Assembly: GCF_040566695.1 (NCBI RefSeq)
Contig: NZ_JBEXAE010000005.1
Location: 124,001-188,000 of the forward strand
DNA: 64,000 nucleotides
Direction of reading: 5' to 3'
Origin: Sediminicola arcticus
GTDB lineage: Bacteria > Bacteroidota > Bacteroidia > Flavobacteriales > Flavobacteriaceae
Shown: positions 25,806-33,719 of the stretch, piece by piece
How positions within the stretch are numbered: the stretch's first letter is position 1
Layout of the letters: each line of letters starts with the position of its first letter
Position numbers and translations under genes: made by a program
The notes under the pieces: model-generated
Seen by the model: the letters and a program-made list of their open reading frames with translations, nothing else
Told to the model about the DNA's origin: nothing
The model's database searches: none

Positions 25806-28181
25806 TCAGATTAATTTCCTTCCTATGGCATAGGTCGAAACGGTTGTAAAAGCTACGATGCTTATGGAGCTCAAAGGCATTAATATGGCTGCTATTACAG
25901 GTTCTAATTGCCCAGTGATCGCAAAAAATAGACCTATTACGTTATAGAGAAGCGACAGTACAAAACTCAACTTGATCACCATCATGGCTTTTTTTGATGC
26001 TTGAATATAGGAAGGTAATTGTTGAAATTTCGTGGCGTCCAAAATAGCGTCACAGGCTGGTGAAAACACATTAATATTTTCAGAAATTGCAATGCCCACA
26101 TCACTTTGCGCCAAAGCTCCTGCATCATTGAGTCCGTCACCAACCATTAATACCGTTTTACTATTTTCTTGACAGGAGGCTATAAAGTGTAGTTTATCCT
26201 CTGGTTTTTGATTAAAATAGAGCGGAGTTCCCTTAGGGACTAATGCTTCTAAATTGGATTTTTCACCAGAATTATCACCTGACAGAATAGCAAGGTCCAT
26301 GTTGTTTTGCATAGTGTTGAATACAACGGAAACCCCTTCCCTATAGTCATTTTGAAATATAAAACAGCCTTTATATTCATCGTTGGCACTAACATGTACT
26401 GCCGTATTTTGGCTTGTTGTTCCTTTAGTTTTGCCAACAAAGGTTGCCGATCCAATTTTTATTTGTCCGTCTTCTTTAGAACCCCTAATACCATAGCCTA
26501 TATGTTCCTGATATTCATCCAACGTGATTATATCGTGCTCTGCTAGTAGGTCATAAAGTGCCCGACTCAACGGATGGTTGGAGGCTCGAAGCGTATTTTT
26601 TAGTAGTGATTCCTCAGATTGGGTTAGATCCATCCCTTCGTAGCTTACTGTACTCTTTTTAGCGGTGGTGATTGTTCCTGTCTTATCAAATATCGCCATA
26701 TCCACCTGTGCTAGCCGCTCTATGGTCTGGGTGTCCTTGAGATAGAATTTTTTATTTCCAAAAATGCGGAGCATATTGCCCAGGGTAAACGGGGCCGCCA
26801 ATGCGATAGCGCAAGGACAGGCAATAATGAGTACCGCAGTAAATACATTGATTAATTTATTACTGTCCATAAATAACCAAAATAGGGCCGAGGTGAATGC
26901 TATTGTTAGAACCCCTATAGTGAACCGTTTTCCAATACGATCTGTGAGTGTCCTAAAGCTATTAGTACGATCTTTTTGAAAAATGGCATTTCCCCATAAT
27001 TGGGTAAGATAACTTTGGGGAACAGATTTTAACGCTTCCATTTCTATGGCGCCAGAGAGCTGTTTCCCTCCAGCATAAATTTTATCGCTGGGCTCTCTGT
27101 AAACAGTTGCCGATTCGCCGCTGACAAAACTATAATCTATCCTGGCATCTCCAATAAGTAGAAGTCCGTCTACAGGAATCAATTCTTCGTTTCTGATTAG
27201 TAAACGATCTCCTTTTTGGATATCATAAAGTTGTATAGTGTCTTCTGTGCCATCATTTAAAATCCGTGTGATGGCAATGGGGAAATAGGATTTATAGTCC
27301 CTTTCAAAGGAAAGAAAGGAATAGGTTTGCTGTTGAAAAAATTTACCCAATAACAGAAAGAAAACTAAGCCAGTTAAACTATCAAAAAATCCAGATCCCC
27401 AATCGAAAATAATTTCGATGGAACTTCTGATAAATAAAACAAAAATCCCCAACGCTATGGGGACATCTATATTCAATAATTTGGAATGTAACCCTTTGTA
27501 GGCCGATATGAAATAGTCTTGTGCAGCATAAAAAACAACCGGAAGGGAAAAAAAGAACATAAGCCAGCGGAAAAGAGGCTTGTACTGATCTATCCAAAAC
27601 TCCCCAACTTCAAAATACTCTGGGAAAGAGAGGAACATTATATTGCCGAAAGCGAAACCGGCTACCCCCAATTTATAGATTAGGGTATAATCTGTCTTCT
27701 TTATTTTTTTGTCGTAATCTTCTAGGGATATATTGGGCTCATATCCAATTCTGCTCAGTAAAAGAACCAATTCCTTTAGGGTGATGGATTGCCAATTATA
27801 GCTTATGCGGATACTTTTTTTTGGAAAATCTACTTGTGAATTAAAAATGGACTTATGAAGTTTATCCAGGTTTTCGAGAATCCATATACATGAACTACAA
27901 TGGATGTTGGGAATATAGAGAGAAATGATTTGTATTTCGTCATCTTGGAACTCCACTAATTTATTGGTGATGGCTTTAGACGAAAGAAAATCGTATTTGC
28001 CTTCAGTAACTTTTGGAGAGGTCCCTGCAGCGGTTTGTAGGTCATAATAATAGGAGAGATCATTACATGAAAATATCTCATAGACCGCACGGCAACCTTG
28101 GCAACAGAAGTTTTTTCTATCGTATATAATGCCACCTTCAGTACACTCGTTCCCACAATGGTAACACTTATTTTTAACCAT
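25806..28181 (-). CDS. ccoI: Copper-transporting P-type ATPase CcoI/FixI
   Basis: Exports Cu(I) across the inner membrane for insertion into cbb3 oxidase. 791 aa. N-terminal Cys-rich domain (CYHCGNEC, CCQGCRAVYE, residues 6-40) is typical of CcoI; an HMA domain with CSSC lies near 95; eight helices follow. The ion-binding motif CPC is in IACPCAIALAAP (about 455) and the phosphorylated Asp is in FDKTGTIT (about 500), with GDGLNDAGAL near 694. Promoter with its own FNR-type site, divergent from usp. First gene of the cco cluster; 104 bp precede ccoS. Confidence 0.96.
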   Translation of the reverse strand: MVKNKCYHCGNECTEGGIIYDRKNFCCQGCRAVYEIFSCNDLSYYYDLQTAAGTSPKVTEGKYDFLSSKAITNKLVEFQDDEIQIISLYIPNIHCSSCIWILENLDKLHKSIFNSQVDFPKKSIRISYNWQSITLKELVLLLSRIGYEPNISLEDYDKKIKKTDYTLIYKLGVAGFAFGNIMFLSFPEYFEVGEFWIDQYKPLFRWLMFFFSLPVVFYAAQDYFISAYKGLHSKLLNIDVPIALGIFVLFIRSSIEIIFDWGSGFFDSLTGLVFFLLLGKFFQQQTYSFLSFERDYKSYFPIAITRILNDGTEDTIQLYDIQKGDRLLIRNEELIPVDGLLLIGDARIDYSFVSGESATVYREPSDKIYAGGKQLSGAIEMEALKSVPQSYLTQLWGNAIFQKDRTNSFRTLTDRIGKRFTIGVLTIAFTSALFWLFMDSNKLINVFTAVLIIACPCAIALAAPFTLGNMLRIFGNKKFYLKDTQTIERLAQVDMAIFDKTGTITTAKKSTVSYEGMDLTQSEESLLKNTLRASNHPLSRALYDLLAEHDIITLDEYQEHIGYGIRGSKEDGQIKIGSATFVGKTKGTTSQNTAVHVSANDEYKGCFIFQNDYREGVSVVFNTMQNNMDLAILSGDNSGEKSNLEALVPKGTPLYFNQKPEDKLHFIASCQENSKTVLMVGDGLNDAGALAQSDVGIAISENINVFSPACDAILDATKFQQLPSYIQASKKAMMVIKLSFVLSLLYNVIGLFFAITGQLEPVIAAILMPLSSISIVAFTTVSTYAIGRKLI

Positions 28182-28204
28182 ATTTCTGCTAGTTTTCCCC
28201 GATA

Positions 28205-28247
28205 CAAAATTGAAGTCCTACCCCCTTTTAAAATATGATATCTGTCA
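28205..28247 (-). promoter_or_regulatory. FNR/CRP-type site and -7-like box controlling ccoI
   Basis: Minus strand TGACAGATATCA (28247 to 28236) then CAATTTTG (28212 to 28205), one base off TAnnTTTG, again 33 bp centre to centre. The palindrome is reversed in its Y/R positions compared with the other three. The box is 24 bp before the ccoI ATG. Confidence 0.72.
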
Positions 28248-28280
28248 GTTTTATTTCGATAATGGAACTTTCTTAAAACC

Positions 28281-28323
28281 TGATGAATGTCATAGTTTCA
28301 ATTTAGGTCTTCCTTTAATTTTG
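28281..28323 (+). promoter_or_regulatory. FNR/CRP-type site and -7 box controlling usp at 28371
   Basis: TGATGAATGTCA (28281-28292) and exact -7 box TAATTTTG (28316-28323), 33 bp centre to centre. The ccoI site lies 45 bp away, so the divergent pair has one site per gene rather than sharing one. Confidence 0.82.
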
Positions 28324-28370
28324 ATCTATCCGTTGAAAAATTAAACCCAAGGAATTTTAACTGTTATACT

Positions 28371-29273
28371 TTGAAGAAAATAGTAATAGCTACCGATTTT
28401 TCTGAAGACGCTTGGAATGCGACTAAATACGCCATTGAATTGTATAAGGATACGGATTGTATGTTCTATTTATTGAATACATATACCCCTGCAAAAGTTT
28501 CAGGTAGTTTTATGGCCGAGGCTCTGGAAGGGCATGACTTGGAAGATGTTATCCAAACAAATTCGGAGAATGGATTAAAGAAGGTAGTAGAGAGGATAAA
28601 TGAAACTTTTCAGTATCCAAACCATAGGTATATGACCATTTCTTCCTTTAATTTATTGGTTGATAAGGTCAAGGCGATTGTCAATCAGGAAAAGATAGAT
28701 CTAATAGTAACTGGCGCAAAGGGTGCTACTGGACTGGAAGAAGTATTTATGGGAAGTAATACGGTGCGAATCATTAAATGCATTAAAAATTGTCCTGTGC
28801 TTGCCATTCCAAAGGATTTCCACTTTTCAACACTTTCTGAAATTGCCTTTGCCACAGATTTCAACCGGTTCTATACAATTTCGGAGTTGTTCCCCCTTTT
28901 AGAAATGGCAAAAGCTTTTAAAGCAAGCATACGCATTGTTCATGTTCAATATAAAATAAATGAATTGACAGAAATACAACAATTCAATTTAGATATGCTC
29001 AGCAAATATTTAAGTGAAGTAGAGCATAGTATACATACAGTCACAGAATTAAACTCTGTTTCTAAAACATTGGAGGCTTTTTCGGACGATTTGGACATAC
29101 ATTTATTGGCCATGCTCAATTACCAACACAGCCTTATGGAAAATCTAACTAAAGAACCCATTGTAAATCGATTGGTTTTTCATTCTCACGTGCCTTTACT
29201 TGTAATCCCCGAATTGGGAATGGGTGCTTCATCGGGATCCAAAAAACATTCAGAAATTCACTTTTCTAGTTAG
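28371..29273 (+). CDS. Universal stress protein
   Basis: 300 aa. Domain 1 begins MKKIVIATDFSEDA and holds G-x2-G-x9-GS (GAKGATGLEEVFMGS, about residues 117-131), so it should bind ATP. Domain 2 (about 150-285) keeps the fold but lacks that motif. The start is a TTG: no ATG lies in frame upstream, and TTG gives the exact family N-terminus. Expressed from an FNR-type promoter divergent from ccoI, so it likely rises with the oxidase. Its end overlaps the next, convergent gene by 8 bp. Confidence 0.9.
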   Translation: MKKIVIATDFSEDAWNATKYAIELYKDTDCMFYLLNTYTPAKVSGSFMAEALEGHDLEDVIQTNSENGLKKVVERINETFQYPNHRYMTISSFNLLVDKVKAIVNQEKIDLIVTGAKGATGLEEVFMGSNTVRIIKCIKNCPVLAIPKDFHFSTLSEIAFATDFNRFYTISELFPLLEMAKAFKASIRIVHVQYKINELTEIQQFNLDMLSKYLSEVEHSIHTVTELNSVSKTLEAFSDDLDIHLLAMLNYQHSLMENLTKEPIVNRLVFHSHVPLLVIPELGMGASSGSKKHSEIHFSS

Positions 29274-29493
29274 ATTCTTTTCCTATGGGATGGTCCTCAT
29301 AGAAATCTTCAAATGTCTTATCGGTTTTATAGTCGTCCACCAATACTCTATATACCATGTAAATCAGCAGGGCTTGGCCCAAAACGGTTAGGTAAAATAC
29401 CCAGCTAAAAGGGAAATTCATGACTGCTATTACCGTTAATAATGCAAGCAAACCAGTTGTTATGGCTACTATACCAATTGCGGAGATCTTCAT
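29266..29493 (-). CDS. Small two-helix membrane protein, unknown function
   Basis: 75 aa. Two hydrophobic helices (about 6-25, IGIVAITTGLLALLTVIAV, and 29-50, FSWVFYLTVLGQALLIYMVY) and an acidic C-terminal tail (DDYKTDKTFEDFYEDHP). The strong pattern and pairing with respiratory genes suggest a real gene; I recall similar short proteins in Flavobacteriia, without an assigned function. Convergent with usp (8-bp overlap), divergent from ndh. Confidence 0.7.
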   Translation of the reverse strand: MKISAIGIVAITTGLLALLTVIAVMNFPFSWVFYLTVLGQALLIYMVYRVLVDDYKTDKTFEDFYEDHPIGKESN

Positions 29494-29669
29494 CTTTTTT
29501 TTATAAGGTACTAATTATCAAAATTTTAAGGCGTTAATAAAGTATTAAATTTATCAAGCTATCAGCGATTTTGACACGTTTACCGTGTTAATAGCTTTTA
29601 TTTTTATACATCCCTTAAAATATTCTTTGATTGTAATAGTTTCAGTAAATTTATAAGAAAATAGATGCT

Positions 29670-30947
29670 ATGAACCTTCCTGATATTGGTAAAAAAAGAA
29701 TTGTAATCATTGGTGCTGGATTTGGAGGAATATCCTTAGCTAAAAAACTTAAAAATTTGGATGTGCAAGTCGTGGTCATCGATAAACACAACTACCATAC
29801 TTTTCAACCCCTATTGTATCAGGTGTCCACTAGTGGACTAGAACCAGATTCCATTGCTTATCCTATTCGTAAAATTTTAAAGGGGCTTAATAATTTTTAT
29901 TTTCGATTGGCAACCGTGCAGAAGATCAATGTGGAGAAGAAGGAGGTGGTCACCGATATCGGGAATCTTACTTTTGATTACTTGGTGATTGCCACGGGAA
30001 CCAAGACTAATTTTTTTGGAAATACGAGTATCCAGGAACACGCCATGCCCATGAAAAGTGTACCTCAAGCCTTAAACATACGCAGTCTCATGCTACAAAA
30101 TTTTGAATTGGCAGATGATGCCGTAACAGAGGAGGAACGAAAAATGTTGATGAACTTTTGCATAGTTGGTGGTGGACCAACAGGTGTTGAGTTATCAGGG
30201 GCGTTTGCAGAACTCAAAAAAAATGTGTTTCCTAAGGACTATAAACATCTTAACGTAGAACATATGGAAATTCATTTGTTCGAGGGTGCAGATAGAGTAT
30301 TATCTCCCATGAGCGAAAAAGCATCAAAAAAAGCAACCCAATTTTTGGAGGAATTGGGAGTGAACCTTCATTTAAATACCATTGTGAAGGATTATGACGG
30401 GGAGAACATGACCTTGAGCAATGGAGAGGTGATGAAAACGAAAAATTTTATTTGGACTGCTGGCGTAACAGGAGCTTCCTTGGAAGGTTTTTCCAGTGAT
30501 ACTTTAGTAGAGCGGGTAAACAGATATAAGGTAAATGCCTTTAATCAAATAGAAGACTATGAGCATATTTTTGCTATTGGCGATATTGCTTTTATGAGTT
30601 CCAATACATATCCTAAAGGGCATCCCCAAGTGGCGCAGCCTGCTATTCAGCAGGGGGGACATTTGGCTAAAAATTTCGATAGACTCTTAGCTGGGAAAAC
30701 TATGGAACCATTTTCATATTTTGATAAAGGTAGTATGGCTACAGTGGGGCGTAATAGGGCAGTAGTAGATCTTCATAAATTAAGTTTCGGAGGATTCTTG
30801 GCTTGGTTTATTTGGATGTTCGTGCATCTTATGGCGTTGGTGGGCTTTAGAAACAAGGTGATTGTTTTTTTTAATTGGGCGTATAACTATATCAATTATG
30901 ATAAGGCGGCACGATTAATTGTACGGCCATATTCCAATAAAAAATAA
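29670..30947 (+). CDS. ndh: Type II NADH:quinone oxidoreductase
   Basis: Non-proton-pumping NADH dehydrogenase feeding the quinone pool. 425 aa, usual NDH-2 length. FAD motif IGAGFGGISLAKKL (about residues 14-27), NADH motif VGGGPTGVELSGAFAE (about 168-183), and the late FAD site FAIGDIAFM (about 305). YHTFQPLLYQVSTSGLE (split: YHTFQPLLYQ, STSGLEPD) is the conserved quinone-side block. The C-terminus has hydrophobic, amphipathic segments (LAWFIWMFVHLMAL) that attach it to the membrane. Its place beside cbb3 suggests use in the same chain. Confidence 0.95.
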   Translation: MNLPDIGKKRIVIIGAGFGGISLAKKLKNLDVQVVVIDKHNYHTFQPLLYQVSTSGLEPDSIAYPIRKILKGLNNFYFRLATVQKINVEKKEVVTDIGNLTFDYLVIATGTKTNFFGNTSIQEHAMPMKSVPQALNIRSLMLQNFELADDAVTEEERKMLMNFCIVGGGPTGVELSGAFAELKKNVFPKDYKHLNVEHMEIHLFEGADRVLSPMSEKASKKATQFLEELGVNLHLNTIVKDYDGENMTLSNGEVMKTKNFIWTAGVTGASLEGFSSDTLVERVNRYKVNAFNQIEDYEHIFAIGDIAFMSSNTYPKGHPQVAQPAIQQGGHLAKNFDRLLAGKTMEPFSYFDKGSMATVGRNRAVVDLHKLSFGGFLAWFIWMFVHLMALVGFRNKVIVFFNWAYNYINYDKAARLIVRPYSNKK

Positions 30948-31011
30948 GGGTTTTTATATCTAGAAATTCAAAATAGGAGGTAGGTGTAGTCGTCATATTG
31001 AATTCCTTTCC

Positions 31012-31118
31012 TATCTTTGTGAGGTTGTGTTGTGTCTCTTTTGAGACCAAGGTTGTGTAAGCCGAATTGTTGTTCGGTCCAACCAATGAAAGGCTTTCCT
31101 ATATGGGAGGCTTTTTTT
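31012..31118 (+). ncRNA. Candidate structured small RNA with its own promoter and terminator
   Basis: A -7 box TATCTTTG (31012-31019) is followed by a run without coding potential that can fold into three elements. These are hairpin GTCTC/GAGAC with loop TTTT (31034-31047); stem GGTTG/CAACC (31051-31084) enclosing GCCGAA/TTCGGT (31061-31078); and a hairpin AAAGGCTTTCC...GGGAGGCTTT with T-run (31089-31118), an intrinsic terminator. The total is about 95 nt. It could instead be the end of ndh or the leader of hmgA, but the terminator before hmgA argues for a free RNA. Identity unknown. Confidence 0.6.
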
Positions 31119-31245
31119 GTTTAATGAACATGGGTACATTCCAAATGTTTACGAGTCCCTTAAAAACTGCTGATTTGGGGATTAATATTTTACAAAATCT
31201 TTATTTTATCGTATTTTTACTGAGGATATTATAAAGAAAAATCGA

Positions 31246-32403
31246 ATGCCACTTTATCATAAATTAGGTAAAATACCCCACAAAAGACACACCATTTTTA
31301 AAAAGGAAGACGGCACCTTGCATTACGAACAACTGTTTGGAACAGTAGGATTTGATGGCATGTCTTCCCTGATGTATCATTTGCAGAGGCCAACCATGGT
31401 CAAGGAAGTGGGAAAAAGTGTTGATATGAGACCCAAGGCCGCTGTAGAACACAATATAAAATCCAGATTGTTAAAAGGGTTTCAGGTTAGGCCAGAAAAT
31501 GATTTTCTAGAGAGCAGGAAAGTTGTCCTTTTCAATAATGATGTGCACGTAAGTCTTGCCGCTCCGAAAAAGTCCATGACGGATTATTTTTATAAGAATA
31601 CCGATGCCGATGAGATGCTTTTCATCCATAAAGGCACAGGAACTTTAAAGACCATGTTAGGGGAAATTCCCTTTGAATATGGAGATTATATCATTATCCC
31701 TAGGGGAATGATTTATCAGATATCATTTGATGCCGAAGACAACCGATTGTTAATTGCAGAATCCTACCACCCCATTTATACCCCAAAACGTTATAGAAAC
31801 TGGTTTGGTCAGCATTTGGAGCATTCTCCTTTTTGTGAACGCGATTTTAAATTACCACAAGATTTAAAGGCTCATGACGAATGGGGCGATTTTGTAATAA
31901 AAGTAAAAAAGCAAGGGCAGCTGCACCATTTAACCTATGCCTCCCATCCTTTTGATGTAGTTGGTTGGGACGGGTATAATTATCCTTATGCGTTTTCCAT
32001 ACATGATTTTGAGCCCATAACAGGTAGGGTACATCAACCGCCTCCAGTACATCAGACTTTTGAGACAAGTGCGTTTGTAGTATGCTCGTTCTGCCCAAGA
32101 ATGTACGACTATCATCCGCAATCTATTCCTGCACCCTATAATCACAGTAATATAGATTCTGATGAGGTCCTCTACTATGTGGATGGGGATTTCATGAGCA
32201 GAAATAATATTGACAAAGGGTATATCTCCTTACACCCTGCCGGTATTCCGCACGGACCGCACCCCGGAGCCTATGAGCGTAGTATTGGACATACCAAAAC
32301 TGAAGAGTTGGCGGTAATGATAGATACTTTTAAGCCGTTACAGCTTACACAGACCGCTTTGGATATTGATGATGGAACCTATTACCAGTCTTGGCTGGAG
32401 TAG
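31246..32403 (+). CDS. hmgA: Homogentisate 1,2-dioxygenase
   Basis: Non-haem Fe(II) enzyme that opens the ring of homogentisate in tyrosine and phenylalanine breakdown. 385 aa, the shorter bacterial form with a cupin fold. Visible marks are the N-terminal YHKLGKIPHKRH, HKGTGTLKTMLGEIPFEYGDYIIIPRG (split: HKGTGTLKTML, GDYIIIPRGM), and the C-terminal iron site region with HPAGIPHGPHPGAYE (about residues 338-352), including the His and Glu ligands. The 3' end overlaps the convergent hutG by 22 bp. No other tyrosine pathway genes are adjacent. Confidence 0.93.
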   Translation: MPLYHKLGKIPHKRHTIFKKEDGTLHYEQLFGTVGFDGMSSLMYHLQRPTMVKEVGKSVDMRPKAAVEHNIKSRLLKGFQVRPENDFLESRKVVLFNNDVHVSLAAPKKSMTDYFYKNTDADEMLFIHKGTGTLKTMLGEIPFEYGDYIIIPRGMIYQISFDAEDNRLLIAESYHPIYTPKRYRNWFGQHLEHSPFCERDFKLPQDLKAHDEWGDFVIKVKKQGQLHHLTYASHPFDVVGWDGYNYPYAFSIHDFEPITGRVHQPPPVHQTFETSAFVVCSFCPRMYDYHPQSIPAPYNHSNIDSDEVLYYVDGDFMSRNNIDKGYISLHPAGIPHGPHPGAYERSIGHTKTEELAVMIDTFKPLQLTQTALDIDDGTYYQSWLE

Positions 32404-33479
32404 TCCAAACGGTGAATAATAAAATGAACTAATCCAGCTGCTAATTTGGCTGTTTGGTGATCTTTATCAAAGCTTGGATTGAGCTCAGCTACATCCAAGC
32501 TTATTAATTTATTAGAGTCAATAATTATTTTTAATACTTCCATTACGATATCAGGAGCGAAACCCAGTGGGGATGGAGCACTGACCCCTGGAGCATAGGC
32601 CGATGAAAACCCGTCTAAATCTATAGTTGTGTAAATAACATCTACTTCCTTAATGAAGTGCTGAATGATCTTAAGGTTATGGGCCAAATAGTGCATGTTA
32701 AAATGCTCATTTTCTACAAATATGACTTCCCGGTTTTCGGCGGTTTCAAAAAGAAGCTTACTATTAGCATCCTTTCTGACGCCCAAACACATGTAACGGA
32801 AGGCTGTACCCTCTGCTTCACATTCTTTTGCTATTTGATAAAAGGGTGTACCAGAATTAGCTCCATCTTCGTCGGAGCGTAGATCAAAATGGGCGTCAAA
32901 ATTTATAATTCCAATGGTTTTATTTTCTCTATCAGATTTTAAATGTTCTTTAATACCATTATAATGGGCATAGGCTATATCATGACCGCCACCCAGAAGT
33001 ATTGGAAAAAAACCATTGGTTAATAAATCTGTTACGTTACGCGTTAAACATGCTTGGGATTTTTCTAAATCTTCATCTTCGCAACGTATATTTCCAGCAT
33101 CATAAATGGAAAGGGTCTCAGACAAGTGTTCGGGTTGTTTTGCCAAATGCCTTCTAATCGCTTCTGGACCTTGACTTGCACCAATTCTTCCTTGGTTTCT
33201 TTTTACCCCTTCATCACATGCGTACCCCAAGAAAGCGACATTGGACTTTTGTCCCTGTATCTCGGAAATAGCCTCCATATCAATAAATTGTACCTTCTGA
33301 TGAAAATATAAGTTTTGGTCCGACTCACGGCCGGTCCAGAGTTCTTGATTTGTGGTTTGGTATCGCTTCATAACGTAATTAAATAGTTTGTCTGAAAATT
33401 TGTCTTCTAGAAAATTAGGCAATGTCTCCTTTAATTCTGTTATAAGTGCCATTTCCCGTTCCTTGGTAATTGCTTTCAT
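32382..33479 (-). CDS. hutG: Formimidoylglutamase, arginase/ureohydrolase family
   Basis: Hydrolyses N-formimidoyl-L-glutamate to glutamate and formamide, the last step of the histidine route. 365 aa. Binuclear manganese motifs are GGGHDIAYAH (about residue 163), NFDAHFDLRSD (about 191) and TIDLDGFSSAYAPGVSAPSP (about 293; split as TIDLDGFS and APGVSAPSP). Membership of the arginase family is clear; HutG rather than arginase is inferred from hutHIU 240 bp upstream. The gene may share the hut transcript or have its own promoter in the gap. Confidence 0.9.
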   Translation of the reverse strand: MKAITKEREMALITELKETLPNFLEDKFSDKLFNYVMKRYQTTNQELWTGRESDQNLYFHQKVQFIDMEAISEIQGQKSNVAFLGYACDEGVKRNQGRIGASQGPEAIRRHLAKQPEHLSETLSIYDAGNIRCEDEDLEKSQACLTRNVTDLLTNGFFPILLGGGHDIAYAHYNGIKEHLKSDRENKTIGIINFDAHFDLRSDEDGANSGTPFYQIAKECEAEGTAFRYMCLGVRKDANSKLLFETAENREVIFVENEHFNMHYLAHNLKIIQHFIKEVDVIYTTIDLDGFSSAYAPGVSAPSPLGFAPDIVMEVLKIIIDSNKLISLDVAELNPSFDKDHQTAKLAAGLVHFIIHRLDYSSQDW

Positions 33480-33719
33480 TGAAAATAGAACGATTTAAAT
33501 GGCCTAATTTCATTACTTCTTAAATGGTTAATAATTGAATAAATATTATTTACAGAAACGTATAAAGATTATGGGCACTTTTAAGAATAAAATTACATCT
33601 CCAAAAGATAAATCCAAAATAATCCTATTTTTTTTATTTTGAAAGTGTGTTGAGTCCTTAAAGTAATTTAAGTTTCTTGAAAAGAACATTCTTTGTAATC
33701 TTATGATTAGTGTTTTATT

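Noticed and set aside
30892..31086. 64-aa minus-strand ORF over the ndh end and the RNA candidate
   Set aside because: No domain pattern, and it runs antisense through a structured, promoter-bearing region.
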